A stretch of DNA of 64,000 nucleotides from Ceriagrion tenellum (taxonomy: Eukaryota > Arthropoda > Insecta > Odonata > Coenagrionidae), in contig OY720637.1 in NCBI GenBank assembly GCA_963169105.1, positions 29,693,925 through 29,757,924 on the forward strand, given 5' to 3'. The position numbers were made by a program, and so were the translations under genes. Below the pieces are notes generated by a model. The model saw only the letters and a program-made list of their open reading frames with translations, was not told the DNA's origin and did no database searches. This document shows positions 1-11,099 of the stretch, piece after piece (the stretch's first letter is position 1; each line of letters starts with the position of its first letter).

Positions 1-270
1 CGTTATCAATTAAATCCTAAAATTGCAAGTTTTGGAACGCGAAAACATACGAACACGCGGAAAACGTTTTTTGAAAAAAACATAAATTTCAAAGTATTAA
101 CACTATTTCCTGCGTTTTCTTACCTCATTGATTCCTGTCAGGGCTCAACTCTCTGTTGGTGAGTGACTTCATCATTAATATTATAAAAGTAACATGCCGG
201 TTTAAGATAGGTTTGCGTGAAAGTCGGAGAAATCTTCCAGATTTTCACATGTGAAAAGTTTTTTCATCCT
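1..270. other. Unassigned sequence
   Basis: AT-rich sequence with no recognisable gene or element before the first LINE fragment. Confidence 0.4.
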
Positions 271-274
271 CTGT

Positions 275-850
275 TATTTTCTTTCTTCATCTCCGCTTAG
301 GTCCTTTCATCCGTCATCCCGTCCCTGAAACCTTTTTCTCTTTTTCCTGTTCTTCGCTTTCCCAACATCCTTCCCTCTATCACACTCTTGAGAAACCGAT
401 CGCCCTTATAACACACTTCGGCCACCAACATTGTTTATCCCGAATTTCACTCATAACTGTTAAATGTTTAAATGACTAAGGTAATAGTATTTTTTTGCGG
501 AAACGTACAGATACCCAAAGCGAGATAGCTATATTTCTTTTATGTAAGTTTCTCACGGCCTCGGTCAACCCACCGCGCCTCCTCATCCTTTCCAGGCACA
601 TGTTGTGCCTCCTCCTCATCCAAAAGGTCCCTTTCTTCTCCCTTTATATCAAAGACTTCCTCGTTTGTCTTCTTTTTCGTCCACCGTACCTCTCTACTCC
701 TCCTCACCCATATCTTGAAAGCCTGCAGTCTATTATATCTTCTTTTTCCTAGAATCCACGTTTCTGCTCCAAGCATCGCTACACTCTTCATCAACCTCGT
801 CACCAGACGCTTCTTTTTATCCTTCTTATAAATATGATTTTTCGATATTC
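275..850 (-). mobile_element. LINE-A 3' fragment (non-LTR retrotransposon), degenerate
   Basis: On the minus strand, roughly 850 to 545 encodes the region just after the reverse transcriptase: KKKRLVTRLMKSV, then a changed form of the ALYGAETW block, then TNEEV. Roughly 430 to 275 continues with the SVIEGRMLGKR-type basic block, changed here. The two pieces are in the right order but separated by about 110 bp of unmatched sequence. The family was recognised by comparison with the best copy near 32 kb. The clade is not resolved; proteins of this kind are often annotated as endonuclease-reverse transcriptase. Frame breaks show it is dead. Confidence 0.8.
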
Positions 851-859
851 TTTGGTAGC

Positions 860-1340
860 GTCTTTGTGCCGGTATGCAAATTTTATGCTGCGTTTCCTTC
901 TGAAAACCAGGAGTACTGAAAAGCTGCGGGAAGGACGAATGTTTTCCACATGTTGAGACACTACCTCGGTTTAATGGAGACCTGAGGTGGATGTGGCGAG
1001 TCGAGAAATGTGTTTTATTCATGAGGGGGATGCGGTTCGAGAGAAAGCGAATGCCGTTGTGAAATAGAGGTGGTGGAAGAGAGGATGTATTCCGCTCTAA
1101 GAGACGAAAACCATTTGAATGTTTTACTGATAGTGTCGCCGTTTCTATCTAAAAAGTATCACATCAAATGTGACTTAACTCTATGAAAGAGTTTCAGGCG
1201 TAACTTTGTGGAAATATTGTATACCCATTTGGTAAAAATGAAATAACTCGATATGTAACTAGTAATTTGCACACTGTTTTGATGAAAACCGACCATGGAT
1301 TCGACATTTTATGCCATTATCAAGGTATAATTGATCACGG
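860..1340. other. Unassigned sequence
   Basis: No element or gene recognised between two LINE fragments. Confidence 0.4.
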
Positions 1341-1344
1341 TATT

Positions 1345-1492
1345 GTGTGACTCCCTATTACCTCTGCCTCGCAACTACTTTGCCTCCTCGTGATCTCATC
1401 CAGAAGTTTCCATTCCGCACCAACCGTGCTAAACGCTTCCACGTTTGTCTTCCTTTCCGTCCACCGCACCTTCTCCATCCTCCTCCACACCC
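1345..1492 (-). mobile_element. LINE-A internal fragment
   Basis: Minus-strand match to the WRRMEKVRWTERKTNE and EERKLLNEI region of LINE-A. It lacks both the upstream and the 3' terminal parts. Confidence 0.75.
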
Positions 1493-1617
1493 AGTGTATT
1501 TTTATTCTTTGATTGTAAGACTTTTGCTCATTTCTAAGGTTTAGTTACGAGCGAGGGTTCCCCCGAAGGGTTAGGGTTCTAGTTCGCAACTTCAAAAACA
1601 AGTGTGCACCGCATCTC

Positions 1618-1775
1618 CATTTCAGCCATTTCTATCCATTTCTAATCATTTCCGTCGATTTCCGACCATTTCTGTCCAATTCTATCTATTTCTGTCCGTT
1701 TCTACCCATTTCTGTTCATTTCTATCCATTTCTGTCCATTTTTAACCATTTCTGTCTATTTCTGTCCATTTCTCT
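1618..1775. repeat. Minisatellite, about 10-11 bp unit TCCATTTCTG
   Basis: About fifteen imperfect tandem copies of a unit close to TCCATTTCTG, with variants TACCATTTCTG and TTCATTTCTA. The same unit resumes at 1955-2010, after a SINE and about 60 bp of other sequence. Confidence 0.9.
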
Positions 1776-1897
1776 GTCGGCCCCGTTGACGGCGGGGTAA
1801 AGCCCTCGCCTTCTAACCCGAAGGTCGCGGGTTCGAGTCCCGCCTGTGTAGATTATTTACTGCCCAGGACATGGGTGTTTGTGTTCGTCTCATGATA
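1776..1897 (+). mobile_element. tRNA-derived SINE (SINE-1), copy 1
   Basis: Starts GTCGGCCCCG and carries a B-box-like GGTTCGAGTCC (1830-1840) inside a GCGGG/CCCGC T-arm. It is followed by a shared body ending near CCCAGGACATGGGTGTTTGT. Copies at 13.1 and 13.6 kb share the head, and the one at 13.6 kb also shares the body. The acceptor stem no longer pairs, so this is not a working tRNA. It sits between two blocks of the same minisatellite. Confidence 0.85.
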
Positions 1898-1954
1898 TAT
1901 TAAAACACTGATAATTGGGGAAACCTATTAGTGTTAATGAAATTACTGTTATTA

Positions 1955-2010
1955 TTTCTATCCATTTCTGTGCATTTCTGTCCATTTCTGGCCATTTCGG
2001 AAAGCGTTTC
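1955..2010. repeat. Minisatellite, TCCATTTCTG unit (second block)
   Basis: Four to five imperfect copies of the unit found at 1618-1775, resuming after the SINE. Confidence 0.8.
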
Positions 2011-2128
2011 TCAACAAGCGTACACCATTTCTCAGAGTTGTATACCCTTCGGTTACGAGTAATTAAATCATGCTCAGCATCGTTGAAATCTGTTCGTACA
2101 TTGTGAGACTCGGAGTTCTTTTATAACG

Positions 2129-2262
2129 CCGTGACTTGACAGGGACGCATACCGAGACGAGCAGTGGCGACCCATATTTTACTTTGTAAGAGCCAGTGTC
2201 CTCGTCTGAGACTGTAACTTGACGGGTACGCATCCTGGGATGAACAGTGGTGACAAATTATA
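2129..2262. repeat. Diverged direct repeat, about 50 bp, 80 bp apart
   Basis: Two related segments share a cytidine-poor core around ACTTGAC-GG-ACGCAT and a downstream GA-GA(A/G)CAGTGG(C/T)GAC. This may be the relic of an element leader, but no terminal repeats were found. Confidence 0.5.
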
Positions 2263-2422
2263 TTCCTCGACTCTCCTCAAGTCGTGGGTAGTTGTTCGTT
2301 AGCGTAGATCGACCAGTGGGGATAGGTTTGAATGGCCAACACCTTTGTAAACAATTACGAAAGAGGCTATTTTTAACCAATCAGGTGAATGGCACAACAT
2401 TTTGATAATGATGCCTTTTTTT

Positions 2423-2827
2423 TAAGTATTCTACCGGTGAAGGTAGGTTTTGTTGAATGCCAGCGATTCTCCTCCTGGTTTTCCTTACATTCAGGGGCCT
2501 ATTTCCCTCTAGTATTATTTTTTCGCCTCAGCATACGATCTACCCTTCTTCATCCCGTCCATGAAACCTATTCTCTTTATTCCCCTTCCCCGCTAGCCCT
2601 ACATCCATCTCTCTCCCCTTCTCCGCTTGCCCAACATCCTTCCTTCTATTACACTCTTTAGTAACCCATCACGCTTTATTACATCCTTCAGCCGTCTACC
2701 ATGCCTACATCGGATTTCATTCAGAAGTTTCCTATCCTCGCCCACCATCTCAAGCACTTTCTCGTTAGTCTTCCTTTCCGTCCACCTTACCTTCTCCATC
2801 CTTCTCCACACCCACATCTCAAATGCC
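2423..2827 (-). mobile_element. LINE-A 3' end
   Basis: Minus strand, in order: WVWRRMEKVRWTERKTNEKV, VGEDRKLLNEI, the SVIEGRMLGKR block, the FMDGMKK block, and the 3' untranslated tail ending AAAACCTACCTTCACCGGTA. Frameshifts break the frame several times. Confidence 0.85.
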
Positions 2828-2829
2828 TA

Positions 2830-3590
2830 TTTTGAGTGATAAGTGGTGTTTATAAGTCAAGTGGTCTGGGAGGCGGTTGGCGTTTTGCAGTCGGGACGGG
2901 ATAAGGAATGAAGTGAGGAGAGACAAATAGTGCGCGGTGCGGAAGTTCCCTGTCTGTTTTGAGCGGGAGACATGAGTGGCGTCTTTCATTGGCGCCTCTC
3001 CAGATGAAGCAGCTCGATGAGTGTTTGGTTTTCTTTTTTTCTTTCGCGAGACGACGAGACGGAGAGAGTGGGTGGCCGACTCAAGTTGGCTTTTCGAAAT
3101 GAATGGGCCGAGCGAAACGCTTCTTCCGCCGCGAAATTGCTTCTCCTTCATAATAGGCTGTTTATTTCACTCGAAAGCGTCGCAGGGTCGTATATCCATC
3201 GTCGTTCGTTCACATAAAACATCCGAAACCGACAATTAAGCCATCGAGATTGGTCTGCTGAGTTGCAATTTTTTGATCGATTGATCGAGCTCAGTATGAA
3301 ATCGGAATTTCTATGCCCGCGTTTTTTTATCATACACTCCAGTTTTATGTTTTATGCATTAGATTAACTTAATTTTTCGACCGAGTCCGACTGCTGCCTT
3401 TTGTAATGGTTTAAAAATGTCTAGTACAGCGATTTGGATAGACAGGTGGTATTCTGAAATTCAAAGAATCCTTGTTTAATAATAGTATGCGGGCGAGAAA
3501 GAGGTTATAAGGAAATACATTTGTGAATATGAGGATTTTCTTAAGAATGTCTAAGATCTTACAATATAAGGTGTTCACCCACGTGAGGGT
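2830..3590. other. Unassigned sequence
   Basis: Several short overlapping open frames on both strands around 2.8-3.3 kb, none with a recognisable domain or consistent codon bias. Confidence 0.4.
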
Positions 3591-3595
3591 GTTAA

Positions 3596-3734
3596 GGTTG
3601 TTTGAGCGAAATATCATTTTACCTAGAAATCCATGAATTTGGTCTAATTTCAAAGGAAAATATCCTCCTACTAATGACACCAAAAATTCTATCCCTTACC
3701 TCATTACTTTCGGAGTTATTTGCCTTATTTGCCT
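3596..3734 (+). mobile_element. M1 TIR element, truncated left end
   Basis: Starts GGTTGTTTGAGCGAAATAT next to TTAA and follows the first 140 bp of the full-length M1 copy at 58.7 kb. It then stops where a complete M1 in the opposite orientation begins. Confidence 0.8.
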
Positions 3735-3738
3735 TTAA

Positions 3739-4293
3739 GGAAGTCCGTGCGAGATAGTTCCCTAGGCATAACAGAGACCACATTCGAATCATACGGTTTA
3801 ATTTCACCAACTTTGAGACACACGAATTAAATATTGCATTATTAATGTCGCAATATTATAGTTTTCTACGACAGAAATCGACAGTAATTAAATGAAAATA
3901 CGTAAATAAGTCTTTAACGTGACGCATATTTTTCGCGCGGTGCGCTTGAAACCCCTTCAAAAGGGAAGGTTTTTTATGATACCCAAGAACCAGTTACGGT
4001 GACACTATGATTAAGTTTCAAAAATATTTGACAAAACATACAAACTACACGCTGTTAGTTTTGTTACGATATCTAAGGGTTGGAAATTCCTCATTTTGTA
4101 AATAATGTCTCTATGGAGTGCATGCACGTACTATTTCCCATGTAAAAGGGCTGGCCTTTTTTGGCAAATATCTCCGAAAGTAATGTGGTTAGGGGTTGAA
4201 TTTATGGTGTCAATAGAATGGTGAGATATTTTTATTTAAAACGAGATCAAATTCATGGATTTCTAGGGAAAATGATATTTCGCTCAAACTACC
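3739..4293 (-). mobile_element. M1 TIR element, full length, flanked by TTAA
   Basis: A 555-bp copy of the M1 family in reverse orientation. The left end reads GGAAGTCCGTGCGAGATA and the right end GATATTTCGCTCAAACTACC, imperfect inverted repeats of about 20 bp. TTAA lies directly outside both ends (3735-3738 and 4294-4297). It has no coding capacity, so it is non-autonomous. TTAA duplication is typical of piggyBac-like elements, but the GGTAGT ends are not the usual piggyBac CCY start. Confidence 0.85.
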
Positions 4294-4309
4294 TTAAGTC
4301 TACCTAAGT

Positions 4310-6315
4310 AATAGCAAAGTTGTTTTGCTTCGTCAGTGCCATGCTTTACCTGTGCACTTCCTTGTCACGTGCAAGGAGTGGTAGTACGAATAAAATGCAG
4401 CAAAATGGGCGCCAGGCAGCTGTGACTCAGGGAGTTTACCGAGGTGCTAAGGTTGGCAGCAACTAGAAAAGATTCTATCACCGACGCTCCACAATTTACA
4501 ACCTTCCTCCCAGGCAGGCAGGGATTTCAAATTTCTGAGGTCCATGCCCCAAAATCGTCCGCGGCGCAGCGCCAGCTTCTTTTGCGATTGTTATACTCGA
4601 CAATGAAGGCGACCATACCGACCGAACCTTTTGCCCGTGACGTATTTGATCCGTGTGGGTTAAGGAGAGGTGGAGATTGGAGGAGAAATTGGCGGCAAGG
4701 GGAGGGTTGTGGAGAGATGAGAGGGCGGGGGTGGAGTGGGGAAGGAACAGCCCTTGAGGAGGGGGTTGGGGGATGAGGAGTTGGACCCTTTTTCGGGATG
4801 ACGTAGGAATGTTTTTTTTCCATCGTTCCTCTTACCCCCGACCTCTCCCCACCACGCCTCTTCCATCCTAAGTCTCTCTCTCTCTCCGTCGTCTTAGAGA
4901 TCTTCCAATCAAGACGAAGGCTGCGGGCAGATCTTGAATTCGTAATGATAAGGGAAATGGATGGGGTGGCGGGGTACCTAGTTGTTGGAGGTCTGGAGAC
5001 GAAGGGCTGCGTAGATGGCGGTCTAAAGAGAAGGGAGCCCCTCGCTCAACAATGGAGACGGCTTCCTCGGATACGGCATCCTTGACAACTCTCCCGCGTG
5101 TTTAAAACTCGGCGCGTCTCTGCAAGTTGAGTATCCTATTATAGCGAAGCGTAGGTTCAGAACTGTTGTAGATGCAACAGCGAAATATTCGGATAAATGT
5201 GTTACGTTGGTATCACCCTTCTGATTTTGCCGACGAAGCTTTTGTTATTATCTTAGCCGTAGGCATAGTCGAAAGGCCAGAGATGAAATAGAAAGGACGG
5301 GTATCTTGCAGCTAATAGATTCAAGGAATCATATTTCCTTCGCTTGATTCCTAAATACAGCACACACAACTTGAACCCTTATTTGAGAAAACGTCTCCGT
5401 TCCTTCCTGTGATTACTTCTTCACGGATCACCCTTCCACCCACTTTGGTGGATACTTACGATAGAGGCTATTTTAAACCAACCAGGTAATTAGCACTGGA
5501 TATTTTGATAACGATACATATAATTGGACTTAATGAGATCGTACTCCAATAAATTTTGAAAAATAATAAAGCCTATATGGCGTGTGAATCTAAATGTTGC
5601 CTTTAAAACAGTTGGGTTTGTGATATAATCCATCTTTCACCGTTTAGAATGATGTATCGTGAAGACTCATTCATTTTAATGCATACAGTTGGTATCCTAC
5701 AGGGAAGCCGTAATAGTTTGATGAGTAATTAGTGCACTCACCTCGTTGATAAATTGATATTTTCGGTCTCCGCTTCCAATTATATTGTAAGAGACGATTT
5801 CAACGCTTTAGATGCGTTTCATGTCCACAAACTGAACGAACAGGCTCGCCGTTCAGCGAATTGACCTCTCTGTAATATCGGCAAGATCCTTGCCAGATGC
5901 TGATTCCTCTCCAGATGTGACCTTTAGAGCCGGCGTGCCACTGTGCCGTCCTCGCAGTCAGTGCGTGGGTGGAATCATAAGTAACGATCGGTGATTAAAT
6001 TGGAGACTATTCCAGACCATGGCTTTCTACATCTGCGTTTAACCTTTTGAAATTTATATAAAAATGAGGTGCGGTGATTTTTGCCAGTGGCTATGAATTT
6101 AGAAACCTACTCTCCTCGATATTGAGTTGTTATGGGTAAAAAAAATTATGTTATAGACCAGTCGTACTAGCTTGATTGGTTTATCATGTGATACGCCGTT
6201 CAAAATAATGTATATACTTAAAATTAAATAATTAAAAAAAACTTACATCTGGTAAGGGGATGTAGCATTTCTGAAAGTTGATGAAGGTGAAGAGGTATTA
6301 GTGAATGTCTGATTC
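4310..6315. other. Unassigned sequence
   Basis: No gene recognised. The purine-rich run at 4660-4790 opens frames on both strands by composition alone. About 65 bp at 5452-5520 is a diverged copy of 2350-2412, so a further unnamed repeat is present. Confidence 0.4.
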
Positions 6316-6366
6316 TGAATTAATTATGGCAATACTAACTTTGTTTCAGTCCACAGTTTTTTATTG

Positions 6367-6406
6367 GTACAACTGGTTTCAACACTGCTGCGTCATCTTC
6401 CGGTAC
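6367..6406 (-). ncRNA. Hammerhead-like RNA module (candidate)
   Basis: Reading the minus strand: GTAC, CGGAAGA (one change from CTGANGA), T, hairpin GACGC-AGCA-GTGTT, GAAA, a two-base-pair stem around CCAG, TT, and GTAC. The outer GTAC pairs with the inner GTAC as stem I. Compared with a canonical hammerhead it has one extra U before stem II and one core substitution. This is a structural reading only; no activity is implied. Confidence 0.35.
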
Positions 6407-6417
6407 TTGTGTGATAG

Positions 6418-6458
6418 GTACCTGAAGATGGCGCAGTAGCATTGAAACTAGTTCTGCC
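6418..6458 (+). ncRNA. Hammerhead-like RNA module, partly degraded
   Basis: Right arm of foldback E: GTAC, CTGAAGA (exact CTGANGA), T, hairpin GGCGC-AGTA-GCATT with one mismatch, GAAA, palindrome CTAG, TT. The outer GTAC partner has changed to CTGCC, so stem I no longer closes. Confidence 0.3.
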
Positions 6459-6509
6459 AATAAAAAACTCTTCGAATTGAAACTAAGTTGGTATTGTCAT
6501 TATTAATTC

Positions 6510-7884
6510 AATGATGACCATCCATAAGGTTACGCCTGAATGGATTGGACTCCTGTTCTAGATAAGAGCTCTATCGTATACATAGTTGAACTCCGAGGTT
6601 AATGTAGTGAGAATCGTGTTAATATGCAAGAGGAGAGTTATGATCCTATTGATTGACTCAAGTGAATGTTTTCCCATCAATTATTTCATTATGTGTTTAC
6701 GATAGGAACACGCTAGTATTTCGGAAGATGATTCTTAATATATTTATTGTCTGGACTTTTTTCAACGGAATACATACTTAATATTATCAGCTAGTCTTCA
6801 TTAGGTCTTAATTTCGACTTTTTTGGTTAATAAGTTTGGCCTAACCTTTAGTTAATGTAGATATCTTGTTTTATTACCCGGTATATTGCACAAGTGATGT
6901 CTCTGGAGCGTAAATATAATTGAAAGTACTCTTCATGTGCTGTTTATACGACGTTATTGGCCCGTCACTTAGTACTCTACGTACAGTATGAGAAGACTTA
7001 ATAAAATGACGCTCAATAACAATCTACAGTTTATCAAAATTTTGATTCGTGACTCTCTTGCTCCTGAAAATCATTCTCTTGCCGAACAAGAAATGCCACA
7101 GTGGCCATTCGTAGAAGGAGCATTTTTTTTTTACTCAACCACTCTGCTCATTCTTGAAACACTTTCCTCAAAGAGTAACCACTTGTCGTAGTTGAACGCC
7201 GTAGTTCACATTTTATGCCGCTTTCCCTCGTCGAGTAATAAAAATACAGGACCCGTTTAATCATCATCAGTATTCTTTTTTCGAAATTTCCAATTCGTCT
7301 CTGTGATCAACGGAAAAACTTGTCGTTCAGCGTTTAATCCCCTCTGAGCTCCTGAGGCCGCCGAAAAGGATATTTTTCCCTTCTCCGTCGTCCGTGAAAG
7401 TCACTCATTCCCTATTCCCCTCTCGTGTGGCTTTCTCGCCGCCGCCGCCTTTTCCTATCCTGTCGTCGCAGTCATCTCATAACTCAGAACTAGTTGAAGG
7501 GTAAGCGCTCGGGACGTGATCCTCGTGCTCGCTACTCGACGTGAACTTCGGGGGCGGAGAAATATTTCTCTTCACCTTCACACCCCCTCTCGAAAGGGTT
7601 TTTCGCACAATCCCTCCCTCTTTTTCTTTCGTGTGAAATTTTGTGTCGGTTGCTCCTTAAGGAGATACCACCGCGACTGGGTCGAAACAAATTTTAAATT
7701 CCAACTTTTGTCGTTTCGATTTAAAAACACTTCTTTCGATTTCATTGATGAAGTCGTCTAATGGAAATTCTTTACGCTGAGCGATACTGATAGATCAAAA
7801 TATGAGCAGATTCCACGATCGAAATATTTTTCACGACCTAGGTGCGCTTGTTACTCCGTCATCAGGTTGCCTTCCGTAGCATTA
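6510..7884. other. Unassigned sequence
   Basis: AT-rich to 7.3 kb, then a short more GC-balanced stretch at 7.3-7.7 kb. No domain or element recognised. Confidence 0.4.
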
Positions 7885-8626
7885 CCTGATGATAACATCT
7901 TCAGATACAGTTAAATACCTTGGAATTACCTTAACTTCTGATATAGGGTGAGGAACGCACATACAATACGTATGCGGCACCGCATTTAAGAAACTAGGTT
8001 TTGTTAAACGTATAATAGAATTGTCCTCGGACGAAAAAGTAAAAGAGAGATGCTACTTCGTTCTGGTTAGGCCAAACCTTGTGTACGCCGCGAGCATTTG
8101 GGACCTTGGTCATAAAGACTTGATCAAAAAATTGATAAAATACAAAGAAACGCTGCACGACTCATTAAAAACTGCTACGAGCGAACATATAGTGTATCAC
8201 GAATTTTTGAGGGATTAAGGTGGGAGCCCCTATAGACTCTGAGGCTACACGCTAGGCTTAGGCTGCTTGAGAAATTCAGAACTGGCGTGTTTCAGAGCGA
8301 CACGGAGATTATTATCATGGGGCCACACTACATCTCTAGGTCTAACAGTAGCGATAAAATGGGATAGATGCACTGCCGAACAAATAGGTAGAAAAAGCTC
8401 GTTCTTCCCGCGCACCATAAGCGACCGCAATAAAAACTGAGCTCCACTAAATACACTCTCATAATACACGTCAGCATTTCCTCTCAAATCCTTATCCCTT
8501 ACATCTTTACCCGGCTGGTGTCCTAACACCTATTTGAACACGCCCATGCGGCGCCTCGACGGGTAGTATGTAGACGCATATGTAGATGATGCTGTAACAA
8601 GTGAAACATAGGTTGTAATAAATATT
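7885..8626 (+). mobile_element. LINE-B 3' end (CR1/jockey-like non-LTR retrotransposon)
   Basis: Encodes the RT C-terminal part: DTVKYLGITLTSDI, GTAFKKLGFVKRII, SSDEKVKERCY, LVRPNLVYAASIWD, LRWEPL and RLRLLEKFRTGVFQSDTE, in that order and interrupted by stops. The LVRP-x-LEYAA-x-W pattern is typical of the end of the reverse transcriptase domain in CR1/jockey-type LINEs. The 3' end has a GTAGATGTAGATG-like tail, then GATGATGCTGTAACAAGTGAAAC and AATAAA. Dead copy. Confidence 0.85.
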
Positions 8627-8639
8627 GTGCTCGTGGAAT

Positions 8640-9555
8640 TGCTATATTTTTTTAATTTATTAGTGATGTTTCGGTCCCGAAAAATATCCCTTACGTCTTT
8701 AGAATTTGTAAGCTAAGCGTTATTAATAAAATACTTTGCCTAGAAGATGTAGTATACCTGCACACGCTTAGCCTTTTATGTGTAGTAGATTAACTTTAAT
8801 TTAACTCCGTCTTCCCCTTTTTATTTATTTCAAAAAATTGTTCACATACAGTAGTGGCGCCAACTTTCAGTGAAAAAAAAACATGAAAGAGGACAAAAAC
8901 ACAATAACAGCATAAAAATAAGCAGTGAGAGCCCAACATGGAAAGGGGGAATATTTAATTTGTTGACAGGTGGGATATCGCTTGGGTGGTGAAATTGTTA
9001 CATGATAAATAAGAAGACAGGATCGGATTATAATTTATTTTTGGTGGATCGCAGCCTTCAGCACACAATTACCTTGATCCAGTTTTCCTGCCTCGAGCCA
9101 CTTGGGAGGAGCGTTTCAATAGCGTTAAAAAAACAACTCTCTGGGAAACAAATCCGTGACTAAGGCGGTGAGAACTCGAGCAGCCTATCCAATGCAATTT
9201 ACCGCGTTGTGTGAAAGACCTTTACCTATCCCGCTCGACGTCCCGCGGTCATTCCCTTTGTCTTGAAAATGCAATCTACTCGCTTGTCTCCTCCGTGCGA
9301 AAGGGCCTTCCTCCCCAGTGCCTTTTCTCTTTCCTCAAAGGAGTTTTATGCGTTCTAGGTTCGGTATAGAGAAGAGGCGTGGTGGGGATGAAGAGCAACT
9401 AGAATGCTGGGAACATTCGATACAGCGATGCATGTTTGGTGAGCAATCCGCGATGCCATATTGTGATATCGATATTAGATTGTGAATGAGTAAATTATGC
9501 GATCACCGACTGGTGATGTAAATGTTGTGTGCAACATTATTTAGCGGATGATGTA
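8640..9555. other. Unassigned sequence
   Basis: No feature recognised between two LINE-B copies. Confidence 0.4.
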
Positions 9556-10190
9556 ACACTAACTGGGGAACACACATACAACACATATGCGGCACAGCAT
9601 TAAAGAAACTAGGTTTTGTTAAGCGTATAATAGGAAGGTCCTCGGATGAAAAAGTAAAAGAGAGTTGCTACTTCGCTCTGGTTAGGTCACCCCTCGAATA
9701 CGCCGCGGGAATTTGGGACACTGGTCTTAAAGATTTAACCAAAAAAATTAACTAAGTACAAAGAAAAGCAGCACGCTTCGTTAAAAACTGCTACGAACGA
9801 ACATATAGTGCTATGCAACTTTTAAGAGGGGTTAAGGTGGGAGCCCCTAGAGATTCGGAGGCTGCACGCTAAGCTTAGGCTGCTTGATACATTCTGAAGT
9901 GATATTTTTCAGAGCGACACAGAGAATATTAACATGACGCCTCACTGCATTTCTAGGTCTGACAGATGCGATAAAATAAAAAGAGGTACTCTGCCGAACA
10001 GATAGGTACAAAAACTTTCTTTCCGTGCACAATAAGCGACCACAGTAAAAACTGAGCTTCTCCAAATACACACTCATAGGACGTGTCACCATTTTACCTC
10101 CAAAACTTTTACATCTTTACACGGCTGGTGACCTACCACCCCTTGCCACACGCCCAAGTGGCGGCTCGCGGGGTAGTATGTAGATATAGA
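9556..10190 (+). mobile_element. LINE-B 3' end, second copy
   Basis: Same order of blocks as the copy at 7.9 kb: THIQHICGTALKKLGFVKRI, SSDEKVKESCY, the LVR-x-LEYAAGIWDTG block, and RLRLL. It ends in GTAGTATGTAGATATAGATG. Frameshifted and inactive. The two copies lie in the same orientation, 1.7 kb apart. Confidence 0.85.
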
Positions 10191-10199
10191 TGAATTGTA

Positions 10200-10497
10200 C
10201 TTGTTATAGTTGGTAAGGGAAGGAAACTTCTGAATGAGATGAGGCAAAGTAGGTGAATGGAAGAGCCAGTGAGGAGCGAAGGATTTCTCGTGTCTGTGAT
10301 AGAAGGATGTTGGGGAAACAGAGAAGGGGAAGAAAGAGAGTATGTATCGTGGAAGGGATAGGTCTAACGATGCAATGGAGAATGTAACATCATGTGTGTA
10401 TAGGGACTTCCATTTTTAAATATCTCATAATTTGAGAATTTTATTCTGAAATCCTTTTAAACCTACCATCACCAATAGATTGCTCAATAATAAATAT
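10200..10497 (+). mobile_element. LINE-A 3' fragment, diverged
   Basis: Contains the nucleotide equivalents of RKLLNEMRQ and VIEGRMLGKQRRGRK, then AAACCTACCATCACCAATAG, matching the LINE-A 3' untranslated end. It lies directly downstream of LINE-B. Confidence 0.6.
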
Positions 10498-10499
10498 CA

Positions 10500-10915
10500 A
10501 CTACTGTTAAAATTTCGTATGAAATAAATACGTATAAATGTATAATACGTGTGTGCTTTGGATGAGACACCTCTCCATCTTGCTTATATTATATGCCGTA
10601 TCGTTGTAGGTCACACGTACCATTTATTTGTTAGAATTCTGCGAATGAAATGGGATCTGCGATGCAAACAAAATACCAGAGCCATTCCTCTACCACCGGT
10701 GAAGACGACTTAATTGTCAAAACCTCGGGCAATTTTTTTCTGAGAGTCTTTTTTTACGTGTTTCTTAGTGTCGCAAGTGTTTTAGTTTTTTTTGTGCTCG
10801 TTGCTTCGTCACCAAGTTTTCTTCAGGAGATTTTATATGTATCGAAATGTAGTAATCTGGCTTTTTGGGATGCAAATGCGACGTTCAGTTACTTTTCTTT
10901 TTTTTTTGCTGCCGG
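10500..10915. other. Unassigned sequence
   Basis: Contains an open frame of 126 codons (10650-11030) that runs into a SINE at its end and has a hydrophobic T-rich composition. No domain seen and probably not coding. Confidence 0.35.
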
Positions 10916-10918
10916 ACG

Positions 10919-11092
10919 ATTCTGTTGGCCCGTGTGTCCCCGGAATCCCTATAGGCTGCTGAGCCTGTCATCAGGTTTTCCAGGGACCGGACCAACAGAA
11001 CTTGACATACATCCATGCCCTGGGTGGTGAAAAACCCACCCAGGCGGGACTCGAACTCAACTCCAACTCACCCAGGCGGGACTCAAAATGAA
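10919..11092 (-). mobile_element. SINE-1-related fragment, minus strand
   Basis: The minus strand carries GTTCGAGTCCCGCCTGGGT (the B-box and T-arm side of SINE-1), then CCCAGGGCATGGATGTATGT, similar to the SINE-1 body. The far end adds a hairpin whose arms lie at 10919-10946 and 10975-11001. A second partial B-box region lies at 11067-11085. Confidence 0.65.
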
Positions 11093-11099
11093 GTGCTAA

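Larger units (their letters stand above)
6317..6509. mobile_element. Foldback element E with hammerhead-like arms
   Basis: Two imperfect inverted arms of about 85-90 bp pair from GAATTAAT at 6317 to ATTAATTC at 6509, leaving a short loop near 6407-6416. Each arm, read outward, carries CTGAAGATG or a near match, a short hairpin, GAAAC, and then CCAATAAAAAACT. No coding capacity. The same layout occurs in the foldback at 43.7 kb. Confidence 0.85.
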
